Assembly: GCA_001548435.1 (NCBI GenBank) | Contig: AP017308.1 | Location: 4,535,030 to 4,599,029 of the forward strand | Source of the DNA: Leptolyngbya sp. NIES-3755 | GTDB lineage: Bacteria > Cyanobacteriota > Cyanobacteriia > Leptolyngbyales > Leptolyngbyaceae | Reading direction: 5' to 3' | Length of the DNA stretch: 64,000 nt | Shown here: positions 1-8,584 of the stretch, piece by piece | Layout of the letters: the number at the start of each line of letters is the position of its first letter | Position numbering within the stretch: the first letter of the stretch is position 1 | Made by a program: the position numbers and the translations under genes | The notes under the pieces: model-generated | Told to the model about the DNA's origin: nothing | Seen by the model: only the letters and a program-made list of their open reading frames with translations | Database searches by the model: none

Positions 1-395
1 AAAGACGCGATCGCTAATCCTTCTGATCTTGCCCAAGTTTGACCGGTTGAAGCTTCGAGATAGTTCCAGCGATCGCCCGCTCCCGCATCGAGTAGAACGC
101 TCGGAATCACGAGATCGAACATTGCTTTGGCTCGATCGATGGGAGAGAGCGCTTTCAATTTCTTCTCAAGCTGTTGGACACGCGGAACATTCCCGACTTC
201 AAAATGCCGCCAACGACTGTGAAATGGAACATCCAAATCAGGATAGTGTTCGCGAATCACAGCAATCACGTAATCGGCAACTGGATCAAGTTGTGAGAGA
301 TCCAGGCGAAAGTAAGTCAGTTGATCTGCTTGGGCAAGCTCGAAAAGTTGAGAACAGCGATCGCGAATCGCTTTAGGCGATCGTAGATAGTTCAC
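1..395 (-). CDS. DUF1688 family protein (URC4-type), 3' end off the window
   Basis: I found this gene by translating the minus strand directly; 131 codons are present and the reading frame runs off the left edge. The protein begins near VNYLRSPKAIRDRC and carries the family blocks YPDLDVPFHSRWRHFE, SVLLDAGAGDRWNY and RSEGLAIAS, which I recognise as DUF1688. In yeast and many bacteria this family (URC4) is linked to uracil catabolism together with a GTP cyclohydrolase II-like protein (URC1), and that protein lies directly upstream here. The gap after the upstream stop is only 4 bases, so the two are almost certainly co-transcribed. I chose the GTG at 395 as start; a TTG at 398 is also possible. 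The biochemical role of the family is not settled. Confidence 0.85.
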   Translation of the reverse strand, partial: MNYLRSPKAIRDRCSQLFELAQADQLTYFRLDLSQLDPVADYVIAVIREHYPDLDVPFHSRWRHFEVGNVPRVQQLEKKLKALSPIDRAKAMFDLVIPSVLLDAGAGDRWNYLEASTGQTWARSEGLAIAS

Positions 396-399
396 CAAA

Positions 400-1656
400 T
401 TACTCACTCAATCCCCGTCCTTTAATTTCAGCTAACGCTTCCTCGGTCAGAACTTCAGTTTCGGTATAGTATCCCGCTGCTTTTTTTGCCTCGATTTCGA
501 CCATTGCATCAGCGGGAATCAGTTCTTCGGGAATCGGAACGCGAGTAACAATTTCGATGCCCGATCGAGTAATGGCATCATGCTTCATATCGCTCATGGA
601 AATAAAGCGATCGATGCGTGTAATTCCCAACCAGTGCAGTACGTCTGGCATGAGTTCTTGAAAGCGCATGTCTTGAACGCCTGCGACGCACTCGGTTCGA
701 GCGAAGTACGCATCAGCACGATCGCCCCCTTCTTGTCGCTTCCGAGCGTTGTACACGAGGAACTTGGTGACTTCACCGAGAGCACGTCCTTCTTTGCGAA
801 GATAGACGATCACGCCTGCACCACCTTGTTGAGCAGTTTGGACACACTCTTCGATCCCGTGAACGAGATACGGGCGACAGGTGCAAATGTCAGAACCGAA
901 TACATCAGAGCCGTTACATTCGTCATGAACGCGGACCGTTAGAGCACGATTTGGATCAGTGATCGCATCTGGATCGCCGACGATGTAAACGGTAATTCCG
1001 CCGATCGGGGGTAGGAAAACTTTCAGATCCGGACGAGTGACAAGCTCTGGGAACATTCCGCCTGTTTGCTCGAATAAGGTTCGACGCAATACGCTTTCTG
1101 CAACATCGAGCCGTTTTGCAAGTCCAGGAAGATACCACACAGGCTCGATCGCGGCTTTGGTGACGACGAGATCGCCGCCTTTTTTCATGATTTCGCCATC
1201 CTCTTGCAAGCGACCTTTGGCGATCGCGTCTTGCAGTTCTGGCATATTGATGTGCGCTTTGGTAATCGCGATCGTCGGTTTGATGTCATAGCCTTGGTCG
1301 TAGAGATCGCGGTACACCTCGCCCACGGTCGCGCCAAAGGGATCGATCGACACGATTTTCTCAGGGTCAGACCAAGCAGGATGCGGGTGAAGTAATGCAG
1401 CGGGAGCCGTATTCGTGAGATCAGCGCGGTGGTTGGCATCGAGTTTGCCGCTGGCGACTGCAAGAGCGCGATAAACTGCATAAGAACCCGAATGGGTTCC
1501 AATCACGTTGCGGTGAGATGGGGTCGTGACCGTTCCGATAATTGCTCCGCGTTTGATGGGATCGGATTCGCCCCAATGAATGGCGATCGACTTTGAGAAT
1601 TTACCAGGATGAGATGTGAGAACGATCGGCTGTGAACGTTTGGGCTGACTAACCAT
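400..1656 (-). CDS. GTP cyclohydrolase II-like protein (URC1 type)
   Basis: Predicted protein of 418 residues related to RibA-type GTP cyclohydrolase II, which opens the imidazole ring of GTP. The zinc-site region reads HDECNGSDVFGSDICTC, matching the three-cysteine site of RibA, followed by YLRKEGRALG, the usual nucleotide-binding stretch. The N-terminal 200 residues are not the DHBP synthase of bifunctional riboflavin enzymes; that long N-terminus is typical of URC1 proteins. The pairing with a DUF1688 gene 4 bases downstream supports uracil catabolism rather than riboflavin synthesis. The frame is open to 1740, but the ATG at 1656 has a GAGAGA Shine-Dalgarno-like sequence and starts the conserved part, so I prefer it. 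Confidence 0.88.
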   Translation of the reverse strand: MVSQPKRSQPIVLTSHPGKFSKSIAIHWGESDPIKRGAIIGTVTTPSHRNVIGTHSGSYAVYRALAVASGKLDANHRADLTNTAPAALLHPHPAWSDPEKIVSIDPFGATVGEVYRDLYDQGYDIKPTIAITKAHINMPELQDAIAKGRLQEDGEIMKKGGDLVVTKAAIEPVWYLPGLAKRLDVAESVLRRTLFEQTGGMFPELVTRPDLKVFLPPIGGITVYIVGDPDAITDPNRALTVRVHDECNGSDVFGSDICTCRPYLVHGIEECVQTAQQGGAGVIVYLRKEGRALGEVTKFLVYNARKRQEGGDRADAYFARTECVAGVQDMRFQELMPDVLHWLGITRIDRFISMSDMKHDAITRSGIEIVTRVPIPEELIPADAMVEIEAKKAAGYYTETEVLTEEALAEIKGRGLSE

Positions 1657-1757
1657 AGATACTCTCTCGCACCAAGTCACGTTTTGGAAACAATGATCGT
1701 AGCAAGAGTATTGAAGGATAGATAGTGTCTTAGGTGGCAAAGTTGCAGAAAATTCGT

Positions 1758-3113
1758 CTAGATGAACTTCTTGAAGAGTCTTTGCCGCATAAAATCGAAA
1801 TCTTCACGGGTTAACCATAGACTCGGTGGCGCAGTTTTGAGCACGATCGGGTAACAGAGCCAAACTGAGACTAATCGAATGGTGGTTGAACCGAGTAACG
1901 CTAATCCCAATCCGAGCAGTCCAAACATTGGAGTGAGCAGCAGAATGAGTGGAATTCCCATCATTAAGCCGATTCCTTGAATGACCGTGACGATTCCAGG
2001 TCGATCGATTGCCATAAATGCCTGAGCCAGCATCACCGCAACGCCGCCAAGAACCGTTTCGATCGCTAAAATCCGAAAGATGGGAATCGCAGGCAGGTAC
2101 GCAGTTCCATAGAGAAGGTGCAACATGAACGGGGCGAGAACCATCATAATTAGCGCAAAGACGATCGCTAATGCACCACTAATTCTGGCGGCTCTTCCGG
2201 TCATTTCTACCACTTCAGACAGTGGACGAGCAGCGGCTTTTGGAAATAGCACCGTTACAAATGAGCTTTGAATGACGTAGAGCAATTGACAGAGACTAAA
2301 CGCGATCGCATACAGTCCCATGGCGGAGGATGCTAGTAAACTTACCGCTAAAACTTGCTGAATTTGACCTGCCAAAGCACTAATCAAATCGATGCCGTAA
2401 GCTCGGAATCCGTAGTGTGTGAGTCGCTTGAAGGAGATTTTGAGATAGGTAAATCGAATCACAAAAAACCGTCTAGCACGAGCCATCATCCAGATGAGCA
2501 GCGGAACCATTGGAATCCAATACGAAAGGACTGCGGTGAATGGCGTGAGACGTTGAGTGAGTGCCAGAACGATCAACAATCCCAACGTACTAAGCGGGGG
2601 AATGTAGCGGATTTGATTTGCGATCGCAAATTCGTCACTCGCTTCCATGGACGATCGGAGAATTTCGGTCAAGATGACAAGCGGAACTGCCAACATTAAC
2701 GCCTGAGATAAGCGAATCGATTCGGCTTCATATCGTCCACTCATCAGGATTGGAATGGCAATGAAACCGACAATACCGCTGAAAATGCTAATGAAAATTC
2801 CAAGGACAAGGGCAGCCGAGAAACTGCGCGATCGATCCGTAGGATACCGCTTCAATGTATAAAGTAATGCACTGGGTAATCCGAGCGACAATGAATAAGC
2901 AAAGAATTGGGGCCAAATTGCCATTGCTGCCTGTTCACCGCGCCCAGAGGGTCCCAAGATTCTGGCAGTAATGGTTCCAGTCGCGACATTCACCGCGATA
3001 ATCAGCGCTCTCGCTAGTAAAGTTTGAGCGATCGCGGCTGTTCCATCACGTCCTTGTAACGACTGTGATCCTCGCCGCACGAAAGTCGAAACCCGTCCTC
3101 CCCAATTTCTCAT
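1758..3113 (-). CDS. Oligosaccharide flippase family membrane protein (Wzx-like)
   Basis: A 451-residue very hydrophobic protein with about a dozen predicted membrane helices, of the MATE/MOP polysaccharide transporter type. The N-terminus contains TGTITARILGPSGRGEQAA, the usual first-helix region of Wzx-like flippases that move undecaprenyl-linked glycans across the plasma membrane. A GAGG sequence about 5 bases upstream supports the ATG at 3113. It is a second flippase besides the one at 12249, and it lies outside the main polysaccharide cluster with no glycosyltransferase next to it. Its substrate cannot be read from the sequence. Confidence 0.85.
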   Translation of the reverse strand: MRNWGGRVSTFVRRGSQSLQGRDGTAAIAQTLLARALIIAVNVATGTITARILGPSGRGEQAAMAIWPQFFAYSLSLGLPSALLYTLKRYPTDRSRSFSAALVLGIFISIFSGIVGFIAIPILMSGRYEAESIRLSQALMLAVPLVILTEILRSSMEASDEFAIANQIRYIPPLSTLGLLIVLALTQRLTPFTAVLSYWIPMVPLLIWMMARARRFFVIRFTYLKISFKRLTHYGFRAYGIDLISALAGQIQQVLAVSLLASSAMGLYAIAFSLCQLLYVIQSSFVTVLFPKAAARPLSEVVEMTGRAARISGALAIVFALIMMVLAPFMLHLLYGTAYLPAIPIFRILAIETVLGGVAVMLAQAFMAIDRPGIVTVIQGIGLMMGIPLILLLTPMFGLLGLGLALLGSTTIRLVSVWLCYPIVLKTAPPSLWLTREDFDFMRQRLFKKFI

Positions 3114-3147
3114 TCATCCTCACTTGCTGTCGGACCGCAGGATCATC

Positions 3148-3621
3148 TTAACGTCCTTCCAGCAAAGAGAAAAAGACATCGTCCAATTCATATCCAAGCG
3201 TTTTTGTCATCGACTTCAGGCGCGATCGTGATTCAATTTGCTGTTCTTCAAGCCAATTCATCAACGCAAAAGTTTTGCTCATGACAAAAATTTCAAGCGC
3301 TTCGGGATTGTATTCGATGCCATCAGGCTGAATCTCGTGAGGAACAAGCATTGCCGCATATCGCCCTAATTCCTTTTGCGACCAATCGAGCAGGAATGGC
3401 AACCAGGGATACATTGCATCAAGCCGAATAAACCAGAGACGAACTTCTGGCACTTCTGATAATTCGCGGGGATCGCCCAAGTCGCGGGGATAATCGATTT
3501 TGAATTGAAGTTTCTGCTCGTAGGAGCGAATCTCTGATTTGAGTGGTTCGATCGCAGCGATCGCGGGAGCTAAATCGACACGATCGATCTGGTCTGAATT
3601 GAGATGGATTACAACTGACAT
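3148..3621 (-). CDS. CRR6-like NdhI maturation factor
   Basis: Predicted 157-residue soluble protein. The stretches RELSEVPEVRLWFIRLD, YPWLPFLLDW, YAAMLVPHE and GIEYNPEALEIFVM match what I recall of the CRR6 (DUF1817) family. In chloroplasts and cyanobacteria CRR6 helps assemble the NdhI subunit of the photosynthetic NDH-1 complex. The frame is open to 3735, but the extra residues would overlap the divergent methyltransferase at 3715 and do not look conserved, so I chose the ATG at 3621. No other ndh gene is in the window. Family assignment is from recalled motifs only. Confidence 0.75.
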   Translation of the reverse strand: MSVVIHLNSDQIDRVDLAPAIAAIEPLKSEIRSYEQKLQFKIDYPRDLGDPRELSEVPEVRLWFIRLDAMYPWLPFLLDWSQKELGRYAAMLVPHEIQPDGIEYNPEALEIFVMSKTFALMNWLEEQQIESRSRLKSMTKTLGYELDDVFFSLLEGR

Positions 3622-3714
3622 AAGAATTTCTATCGCTAGATGCCTCTCATCTTCTAATGTTTGGGTGCTTTTGAGAAGCTTTAGAATTAGGAACGAAATG
3701 TGTTCACGCTGCTT

Positions 3715-4491
3715 ATGTCTGAAACACCGCTTCACGAACTCGACCCATTGAATCGATTCTCCGATCGCGCAAATGATTATCAGAAATACCGACCGAGTTA
3801 TCCACCCGCAGCGATCGACAAAATTCTCACCAATCTCGAACCTCCGTTAGTGGTCGCTGATATCGGAGCAGGAACCGGAATTTCCGCTCGACTGTTCAGC
3901 GATCGAGGGTTGCAAGTGATCGCAATTGAACCGAATGCCGCCATGAGCGCAGAAGCAGAACCGTATCCACGAGTTAAATTCCGACAAGCTACAGCAGAAC
4001 AAACCGGACTGCCTGATCAATCGGTCGATTTAGTCACTTGCTCTCAAGCATTTCACTGGTTTAATCCGGATACTGCACTTCAGGAGTTTCGTCGCATTCT
4101 CCAACCTTCTGGACGATTGGCACTGGTTTGGAACACTCGCGACTTAGATGATCCATTCACAGAAGAATATGGTGCATTATTGCGGCAAGTTTCAGAAAAG
4201 CATCCAGCCCTCGATCGAGTATTTGGTCGCAAAGAAACACTGCCAGAAAATCCGTACTTTCCAACGTTTGAGGAACATCAGTTTTCCTTTGAACATGCGC
4301 TGGATTTGGCTGGATTAATTGGGAATTCAAAAAGTCGATCGTATGTTCCGAGTTCGGGCGAATTGTTCGATCGATTGTTAGAAAATCTCGAAGCTTTGTA
4401 TCAACGCAATGCAGACGATCAGGGCTTGGTTTACATTAAATATCTGACAAGAGTGTTCATTGCTGGAGCATCACAATGGGATTACGACTAG
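3715..4491 (+). CDS. Class I SAM-dependent methyltransferase
   Basis: A 258-residue protein with a type 11 methyltransferase domain. Motif I is VADIGAGTGISARLF near residue 47, followed by the acidic residue of VIAIEPN and by VDLVTCSQAFHWFNPDTAL, a block typical of this family. The frame could start with a GTG at 3700, but the ATG at 3715 begins the usual N-terminus. The stop overlaps the start of the next gene by 16 bases, so the two methyltransferase genes are translationally linked. The substrate is unknown; small-molecule or lipid methylation are both possible. Confidence 0.85.
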   Translation: MSETPLHELDPLNRFSDRANDYQKYRPSYPPAAIDKILTNLEPPLVVADIGAGTGISARLFSDRGLQVIAIEPNAAMSAEAEPYPRVKFRQATAEQTGLPDQSVDLVTCSQAFHWFNPDTALQEFRRILQPSGRLALVWNTRDLDDPFTEEYGALLRQVSEKHPALDRVFGRKETLPENPYFPTFEEHQFSFEHALDLAGLIGNSKSRSYVPSSGELFDRLLENLEALYQRNADDQGLVYIKYLTRVFIAGASQWDYD

Positions 4492-5162
4492 ATCAGATTG
4501 TTCCTTGGGGTCGATCGCTGTCTGAGTACATTCAGATGTTTGATTTGGCTGAATCTGATCTGAAAGGAAAAATTCTTGATTGTGGAAGCGGTCCCGCTAG
4601 TTTTAATGTTGAAATGACTCAGTTGGGACAGTCAGTGACATCTTGTGATCCAATCTATCAGTTCTCAACTGAGCAAATTCAGGAAAGAATTGATCAAACT
4701 TATGACGTGGTTCTCTCGAAGGTGGAAGCAACACGGGAGAACTTTGTTTGGACGCACTTTCGATCGCCTGAAGAGATGGGACAATCCCGCATGGATTCAA
4801 TGCAGAAGTTTCTGGCTGATTTCGATGCAGGATTGCAGCAAAAACGATATCTAAACATTGAACTTCCAAAGCTTCCTTTTGCAGATCATCAGTTCGATTT
4901 AGCACTGTGTTCTCATTTGTTGTTTCTCTACTCAGATCAATTGAGCTTAGAATTTCACTTGTCGTCGATCGTTGAAATGTGTCGTGTTGCACCTGAAGTA
5001 AGAATTTTTCCATTGCTCCTCAATATGACAGGTGAGCCTTCGCCGTTTATTGAACCTGTTATGCAAACCTTGAAAGAACAGGGCTACCAGGTCAATCTCC
5101 GACAAGTACCTTACGAATTTCAGCGAGGTGGAAATCAGATGCTTCAGGTTAAAACGTCGTAG
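4476..5162 (+). CDS. Methyltransferase-like protein
   Basis: A 228-residue protein with a Rossmann-type SAM motif, GKILDCGSGPASFN near residue 31, and a later DLALCSHLLFLYSD block. It overlaps the upstream methyltransferase gene by 16 bases. Its 3' end overlaps the convergent ferredoxin-like gene by 14 bases. The acidic motif after motif I is VTSCDPIYQFS, close to what is seen in cyanobacterial proteins of unknown function with a methyltransferase fold. Substrate unknown. Confidence 0.75.
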   Translation: MGLRLDQIVPWGRSLSEYIQMFDLAESDLKGKILDCGSGPASFNVEMTQLGQSVTSCDPIYQFSTEQIQERIDQTYDVVLSKVEATRENFVWTHFRSPEEMGQSRMDSMQKFLADFDAGLQQKRYLNIELPKLPFADHQFDLALCSHLLFLYSDQLSLEFHLSSIVEMCRVAPEVRIFPLLLNMTGEPSPFIEPVMQTLKEQGYQVNLRQVPYEFQRGGNQMLQVKTS

Positions 5163-5595
5163 AAATCGCTTGCACTGGACAAGTCGGAATACATTGCTCA
5201 CATACAATACAGCGCGATCGCGTAAACGATAATCGAAAACTCTGCGGATCAAGTGTTAATGCTTCAGTCGGACAAACTCCGGTACACAGTCCGCAATCGA
5301 CACAAATGTTTTCATCGATCGTAATTTCGCGACTGGCAAACGAGACAGAAATATCCTGCGATCGCATCCAATCGATCGACGCATCTAATTGATCAATGTC
5401 CCCTGATAGTTCCACAACTAATTTACCGACCTGATTTGGAGCAACCTGGGCACGAATAATATTTGCCGCCACATTGAAATCCTTTGCCAATCGGTAGGTT
5501 ACTGGCATCTGAACTGAACGTTTTGGAAAGGTTAGAGTGACTCGCTTTTTCACAGTTTGATCGTGGTTTTTCTCATTGTAGCGGGGGTTAAACAT
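5149..5595 (-). CDS. NIL domain / 2x[4Fe-4S] ferredoxin protein
   Basis: About 148 residues. The N-terminal half (KKRVTLTFPKR, then AANIIRAQVAPNQVG) is a NIL domain, a small ligand-binding fold also found in methionine transporters. The C-terminal half is a bacterial ferredoxin domain with two cluster motifs, CVDCGLCTGVCP and CIVCEQCIPTCP, enough for two [4Fe-4S] clusters. It is likely a soluble electron carrier or redox-responsive regulator. The start is uncertain: a GTG at 5607, the ATG at 5595 and a GTG at 5553 are all in frame, and none has a strong ribosome binding site. It overlaps the convergent methyltransferase gene. Confidence 0.85.
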   Translation of the reverse strand: MFNPRYNEKNHDQTVKKRVTLTFPKRSVQMPVTYRLAKDFNVAANIIRAQVAPNQVGKLVVELSGDIDQLDASIDWMRSQDISVSFASREITIDENICVDCGLCTGVCPTEALTLDPQSFRLSFTRSRCIVCEQCIPTCPVQAISTTF

Positions 5596-5706
5596 CTTGG
5601 CTTTCACGCTAATTCCATCATTCTACTCGCTCAGCAGCGAAAAGCTTGGAACAAACAACGAGCCAGCTAAGCCAACTTACCCGATGAGACTGGGAATCCT
5701 GAAACT

Positions 5707-6906
5707 ATGCCCTCGCTTCTTTCAGATTCTATGCTCCCAGTTCTCATCATTGAAGACGATCGCTTAGTTCGGAAATTGCTCAAAAAATTGCTCCAACCTC
5801 AAGGCTTTGAAGTGGTTGAAGCGACGAGCGGAGAAGAAGGATTAACGCTAGTTGAAAAAGTCCGCCCAGCTTTGATTCTGTGTGATTGGAACTTGCCTGG
5901 AATTGATGGTCTTTCAGTCTGTCGCACGATCAAAACGAACCCAGATTGGTCAGATGTCTATTTCATTTTGCTAACGGCTTACAGTTCACCAGAACATCAT
6001 GTGAAAGCCTTAGATAGTGGAGCCGATGATTTTCTATCTAAACCCATTAAGATTAAGGAATTGGGTGCTAGATTACGAGCGGGTTTGAGAGTCTATCGAG
6101 CCTTTCAGGAACAACGTCGATTAACTCAAGAATTAAAGCTTCAGCAGGAACAATTAGAGTCAGAAATGGCAGAAGCAGCAGAATATGTTCGATCGCTGTT
6201 GCCTGCTCCGATCGACGATCGCATTGTTGCCCGATCGCAGTTTCTTCCCTCTCGACAGTTAGGCGGCGATTGTTTCGATTATCATTGGCTCGATTCTGAT
6301 TTCTTTGCCATGTATCTCTTAGATGTGTCCGGGCATGGATTGGGAGCGGCATTAGTCTCTGTCACGATTCAGAATGTGCTTCGTGCTCAGATTTTACCTG
6401 GAATCAATTTTTATCAGCCTGGGTTAGTTCTAACGGCATTGAATGAAGCGTTTGCATCAGAGGCAGATTGGTTGAGTGAAACGCCAAGGGATCGCTATTT
6501 TACGATTTGGTATGGAGTGTATAACTATTCCAAGCGGTTATTGATGTATTCCAGTGCGGGACATCCGCCAGCGATCGTGGTATCGGGTCAGTCTCCGAAT
6601 CATCAAATTGCTCGACTTCGGACCGCAGGAACACCGATCGGAATGTTTTCTGATTCAAAGTACAAGACTCAGTTCTTTAAGGTTGAGCAAGAGAGTAGCT
6701 TGTATCTATTCAGCGATGGAATCTATGAAGTTCAGCGATCGAATGGAGGAATTTGGAATCTAGATGGATTTATCGAACTCATCGATCGGCATCATCATTC
6801 GGAACAATTGGATAGTTCGGAAACGATTATTCGAGCGGTGAAAGATTTGAAATGCGATCGAGATTTTGAAGATGATTGTTCGTTGTTGCAGATCAAACTG
6901 CGGTAG
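5707..6906 (+). CDS. Response regulator with PP2C (SpoIIE/RsbU-type) phosphatase
   Basis: A 399-residue protein. Residues about 12-130 are a receiver domain with the acidic pair IIEDD, the phospho-acceptor Asp in LCDWNLPG and the Lys in SKPIK. A coiled segment (about 135-165) leads to a PP2C-type phosphatase domain with metal-binding aspartates in LGGDCFD, LDVSGHG, LFSDGIYE and FEDDCSLL. Such proteins dephosphorylate STAS-domain anti-sigma-factor antagonists in partner-switching systems. A STAS gene follows convergently, and an RsbW-like kinase and a STAS-sugar transferase lie beyond the polysaccharide genes, so this is probably the input phosphatase of that module. The upstream sensor kinase is not in the immediate neighbourhood. 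Confidence 0.92.
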   Translation: MPSLLSDSMLPVLIIEDDRLVRKLLKKLLQPQGFEVVEATSGEEGLTLVEKVRPALILCDWNLPGIDGLSVCRTIKTNPDWSDVYFILLTAYSSPEHHVKALDSGADDFLSKPIKIKELGARLRAGLRVYRAFQEQRRLTQELKLQQEQLESEMAEAAEYVRSLLPAPIDDRIVARSQFLPSRQLGGDCFDYHWLDSDFFAMYLLDVSGHGLGAALVSVTIQNVLRAQILPGINFYQPGLVLTALNEAFASEADWLSETPRDRYFTIWYGVYNYSKRLLMYSSAGHPPAIVVSGQSPNHQIARLRTAGTPIGMFSDSKYKTQFFKVEQESSLYLFSDGIYEVQRSNGGIWNLDGFIELIDRHHHSEQLDSSETIIRAVKDLKCDRDFEDDCSLLQIKLR

Positions 6907-6910
6907 TTCA

Positions 6911-6939
6911 ATGGAGCCAACGGATTGGAATGGCTCCAT
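6911..6939. terminator. Hairpin between convergent PP2C and STAS genes
   Basis: A perfect 9-base-pair inverted repeat, ATGGAGCCA / TGGCTCCAT, with an 11-base loop lies between the two convergent stop codons. It has no long T run on either side, so it may work as a bidirectional terminator or simply as mRNA 3'-end protection. Confidence 0.5.
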
Positions 6940-6947
6940 ATCAATCT

Positions 6948-7283
6948 CTAATAAACTACTGAATAGCTTCCTCTTGCTCGATCGAACTCTGCTTGATCGG
7001 GAAAAATCGGGAAAAACTGAATAACATCTGCAAGCTCTAATAACATTCTAAGTTCCTGCTTCATTGCACACAGTGATAAAATTCCTTGTGCTGCCTTCAC
7101 TGCTTTGAATGAACTGACTAATGCGCCCAAACCAGAACTATCCATAAAGGTTGTCTGTTCAAAATCAATTAAAATCTCGATCGTTCCTGCACCAATCAAA
7201 TCGAGAATTTCTTGTTTGAATTGTTTTGCTTGAGTGTGACCCAAAATGCCGCACACCTTGATAACTTTCACAGGATGACTCAT
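6948..7283 (-). CDS. STAS domain anti-sigma factor antagonist (RsbV-like)
   Basis: A 111-residue single STAS domain. The phosphorylation-site region is TTFMDSSGLGALVSS, with the conserved Ser after Asp that RsbW-like kinases phosphorylate and PP2C enzymes dephosphorylate. The ATG at 7283 has an AGGTGA ribosome binding site at good distance; a longer frame starting at 7292 adds only three residues. It is convergent with the receiver-PP2C gene and lies next to the exopolysaccharide cluster. It would be the soluble switch protein of a partner-switching module; whether it controls a sigma factor or another target cannot be seen. Confidence 0.92.
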   Translation of the reverse strand: MSHPVKVIKVCGILGHTQAKQFKQEILDLIGAGTIEILIDFEQTTFMDSSGLGALVSSFKAVKAAQGILSLCAMKQELRMLLELADVIQFFPIFPDQAEFDRARGSYSVVY

Positions 7284-7516
7284 CGTGATCACCTAAGTAC
7301 TGAATAACTAGAGCTTTGTGACAGCTTCATCAAAAAACAGCCACATCCCATAAAGCCCTGATATTCCTCTAAGTTCTTTATGTAAAATTTCAGATCTTTC
7401 CGCAATTTTTCGCGATCGCTCAAACCCTGGTTTCCGTAATTTCAACCTGTGTCGATCGCCCAAGTAGCCAGTATCGTTTGGGTGTAAATTCAGACCCATT
7501 TTGCCCCCTGAATTTA

Positions 7517-8584
7517 ATGCCCCTATTTAAACCAATGGTAAACCGTGTTTTTCCTACGCTGGCGATTCCATTTATTTTAGGATTGCTCTATCCTTTACCA
7601 TGCTGGAGTTTACCGCTTTCTCCTGGCGATCGCATTAAGCTGACGATTCCTGAAGGTGAACTATTTAATGGTACTTACGAAGTCAATTTAGATGGAACGC
7701 TGAACATTCCCCATCTCCAACCGATTAAAGTTGCTGGACTAGAACCTCCTGAGATTGAACAAACTTTAACAACTGCATTCGTTGACAATAAACTATTTAA
7801 TCCTGCATTTATTCAAACTTCAGTTCAAGTGGTGGAATGGGCACCCATTCAGGTGAATGTTTCGGGTGCAACCTTTCAGCCAGGTCGAATTTTGATCAAT
7901 CAGCGGACTCCGGATGCACGAGCAAGAATCACACAAGCTTCTGGGGACTATTCACCGGAGCGATTTCTAACGGCTGCAATTCGAGCGGCAGGTGGGGTGA
8001 TGCCCAATGCAAATATTCAGAATGTGCAATTGATTCGGAACGGGGACACTCGAACGATCGATTTAAGTGGAGTGCTCGAAGGCGACCCTTTCAATGATAT
8101 TCCGCTCATGGCTGGCGATCGCATTGTGATCCCTGATGCTGGCAAGTTCCAAAATGAGCTAGTTCGACCTTCACAAATTACGATCGATGGAGTCCGAATC
8201 TTTCTCTCGAACTTAACTCAACCTGCGGCGGGAAACGCGGGAAATGCAAGCGCAGGCATTAGTCGAGATGCAACTGCGTTTAAGTATGGTTCGCGATTAT
8301 CTCAAGCCGTGATTGCGGGGAACTGTGCGGGGGGAAGTGCGAGTAATGCAAGACGCAGAGCCGTTTTAGTCAGAACCGATCGCATGAGTGGGAAAACTCA
8401 GGTTGTCGATCGATCGATCGAGGATCTACTGCGGAATTCGACTGAAGATGCAAACAATCCATTGTTACTACCGGACGATGGGATTGCTTGCTATGACTCA
8501 AAATCGACAAATCTTAGAGGGGTTGCAGAAACGTTATCTACTATTTTTTCGCCGTTCTCGTTGCTGTTTAACCTGTTCCGATAA
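7517..8584 (+). CDS. Polysaccharide export outer-membrane protein (Wza/OPX family)
   Basis: A 355-residue protein with an N-terminal signal segment (VFPTLAIPFILGLLYPLPCW). The Poly_export domain follows (LSPGDRIKLTIPE..GTYEVNLDGTLNIPHL) and then SLBB-like repeats with AGDRIVIPDAG. OPX proteins form or line the outer-membrane exit channel for exopolysaccharide. It is the first gene of a run of plus-strand genes; its TAA shares one base with the ATG of the chain-length gene. The ATG at 7517 is chosen because it precedes the signal segment; an in-frame ATG at 7478 and one at 7535 are alternatives. No clear lipobox is seen. Confidence 0.88.
   Translation: MPLFKPMVNRVFPTLAIPFILGLLYPLPCWSLPLSPGDRIKLTIPEGELFNGTYEVNLDGTLNIPHLQPIKVAGLEPPEIEQTLTTAFVDNKLFNPAFIQTSVQVVEWAPIQVNVSGATFQPGRILINQRTPDARARITQASGDYSPERFLTAAIRAAGGVMPNANIQNVQLIRNGDTRTIDLSGVLEGDPFNDIPLMAGDRIVIPDAGKFQNELVRPSQITIDGVRIFLSNLTQPAAGNAGNASAGISRDATAFKYGSRLSQAVIAGNCAGGSASNARRRAVLVRTDRMSGKTQVVDRSIEDLLRNSTEDANNPLLLPDDGIACYDSKSTNLRGVAETLSTIFSPFSLLFNLFR

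Noticed and set aside
29-376. A 115-codon plus-strand frame at the left edge
   Set aside because: It is the antisense shadow of the DUF1688 gene, whose conserved motifs are on the minus strand.
1758-3113. Flippase as part of the exopolysaccharide operon
   Set aside because: It is on the opposite strand and separated by several unrelated genes; the operon already has its own flippase at 12249.
7308-7499. A 63-codon minus-strand frame upstream of the STAS gene
   Set aside because: It has no recognisable motif, overlaps the start of the OPX gene and lies where promoters are expected; likely a chance frame.
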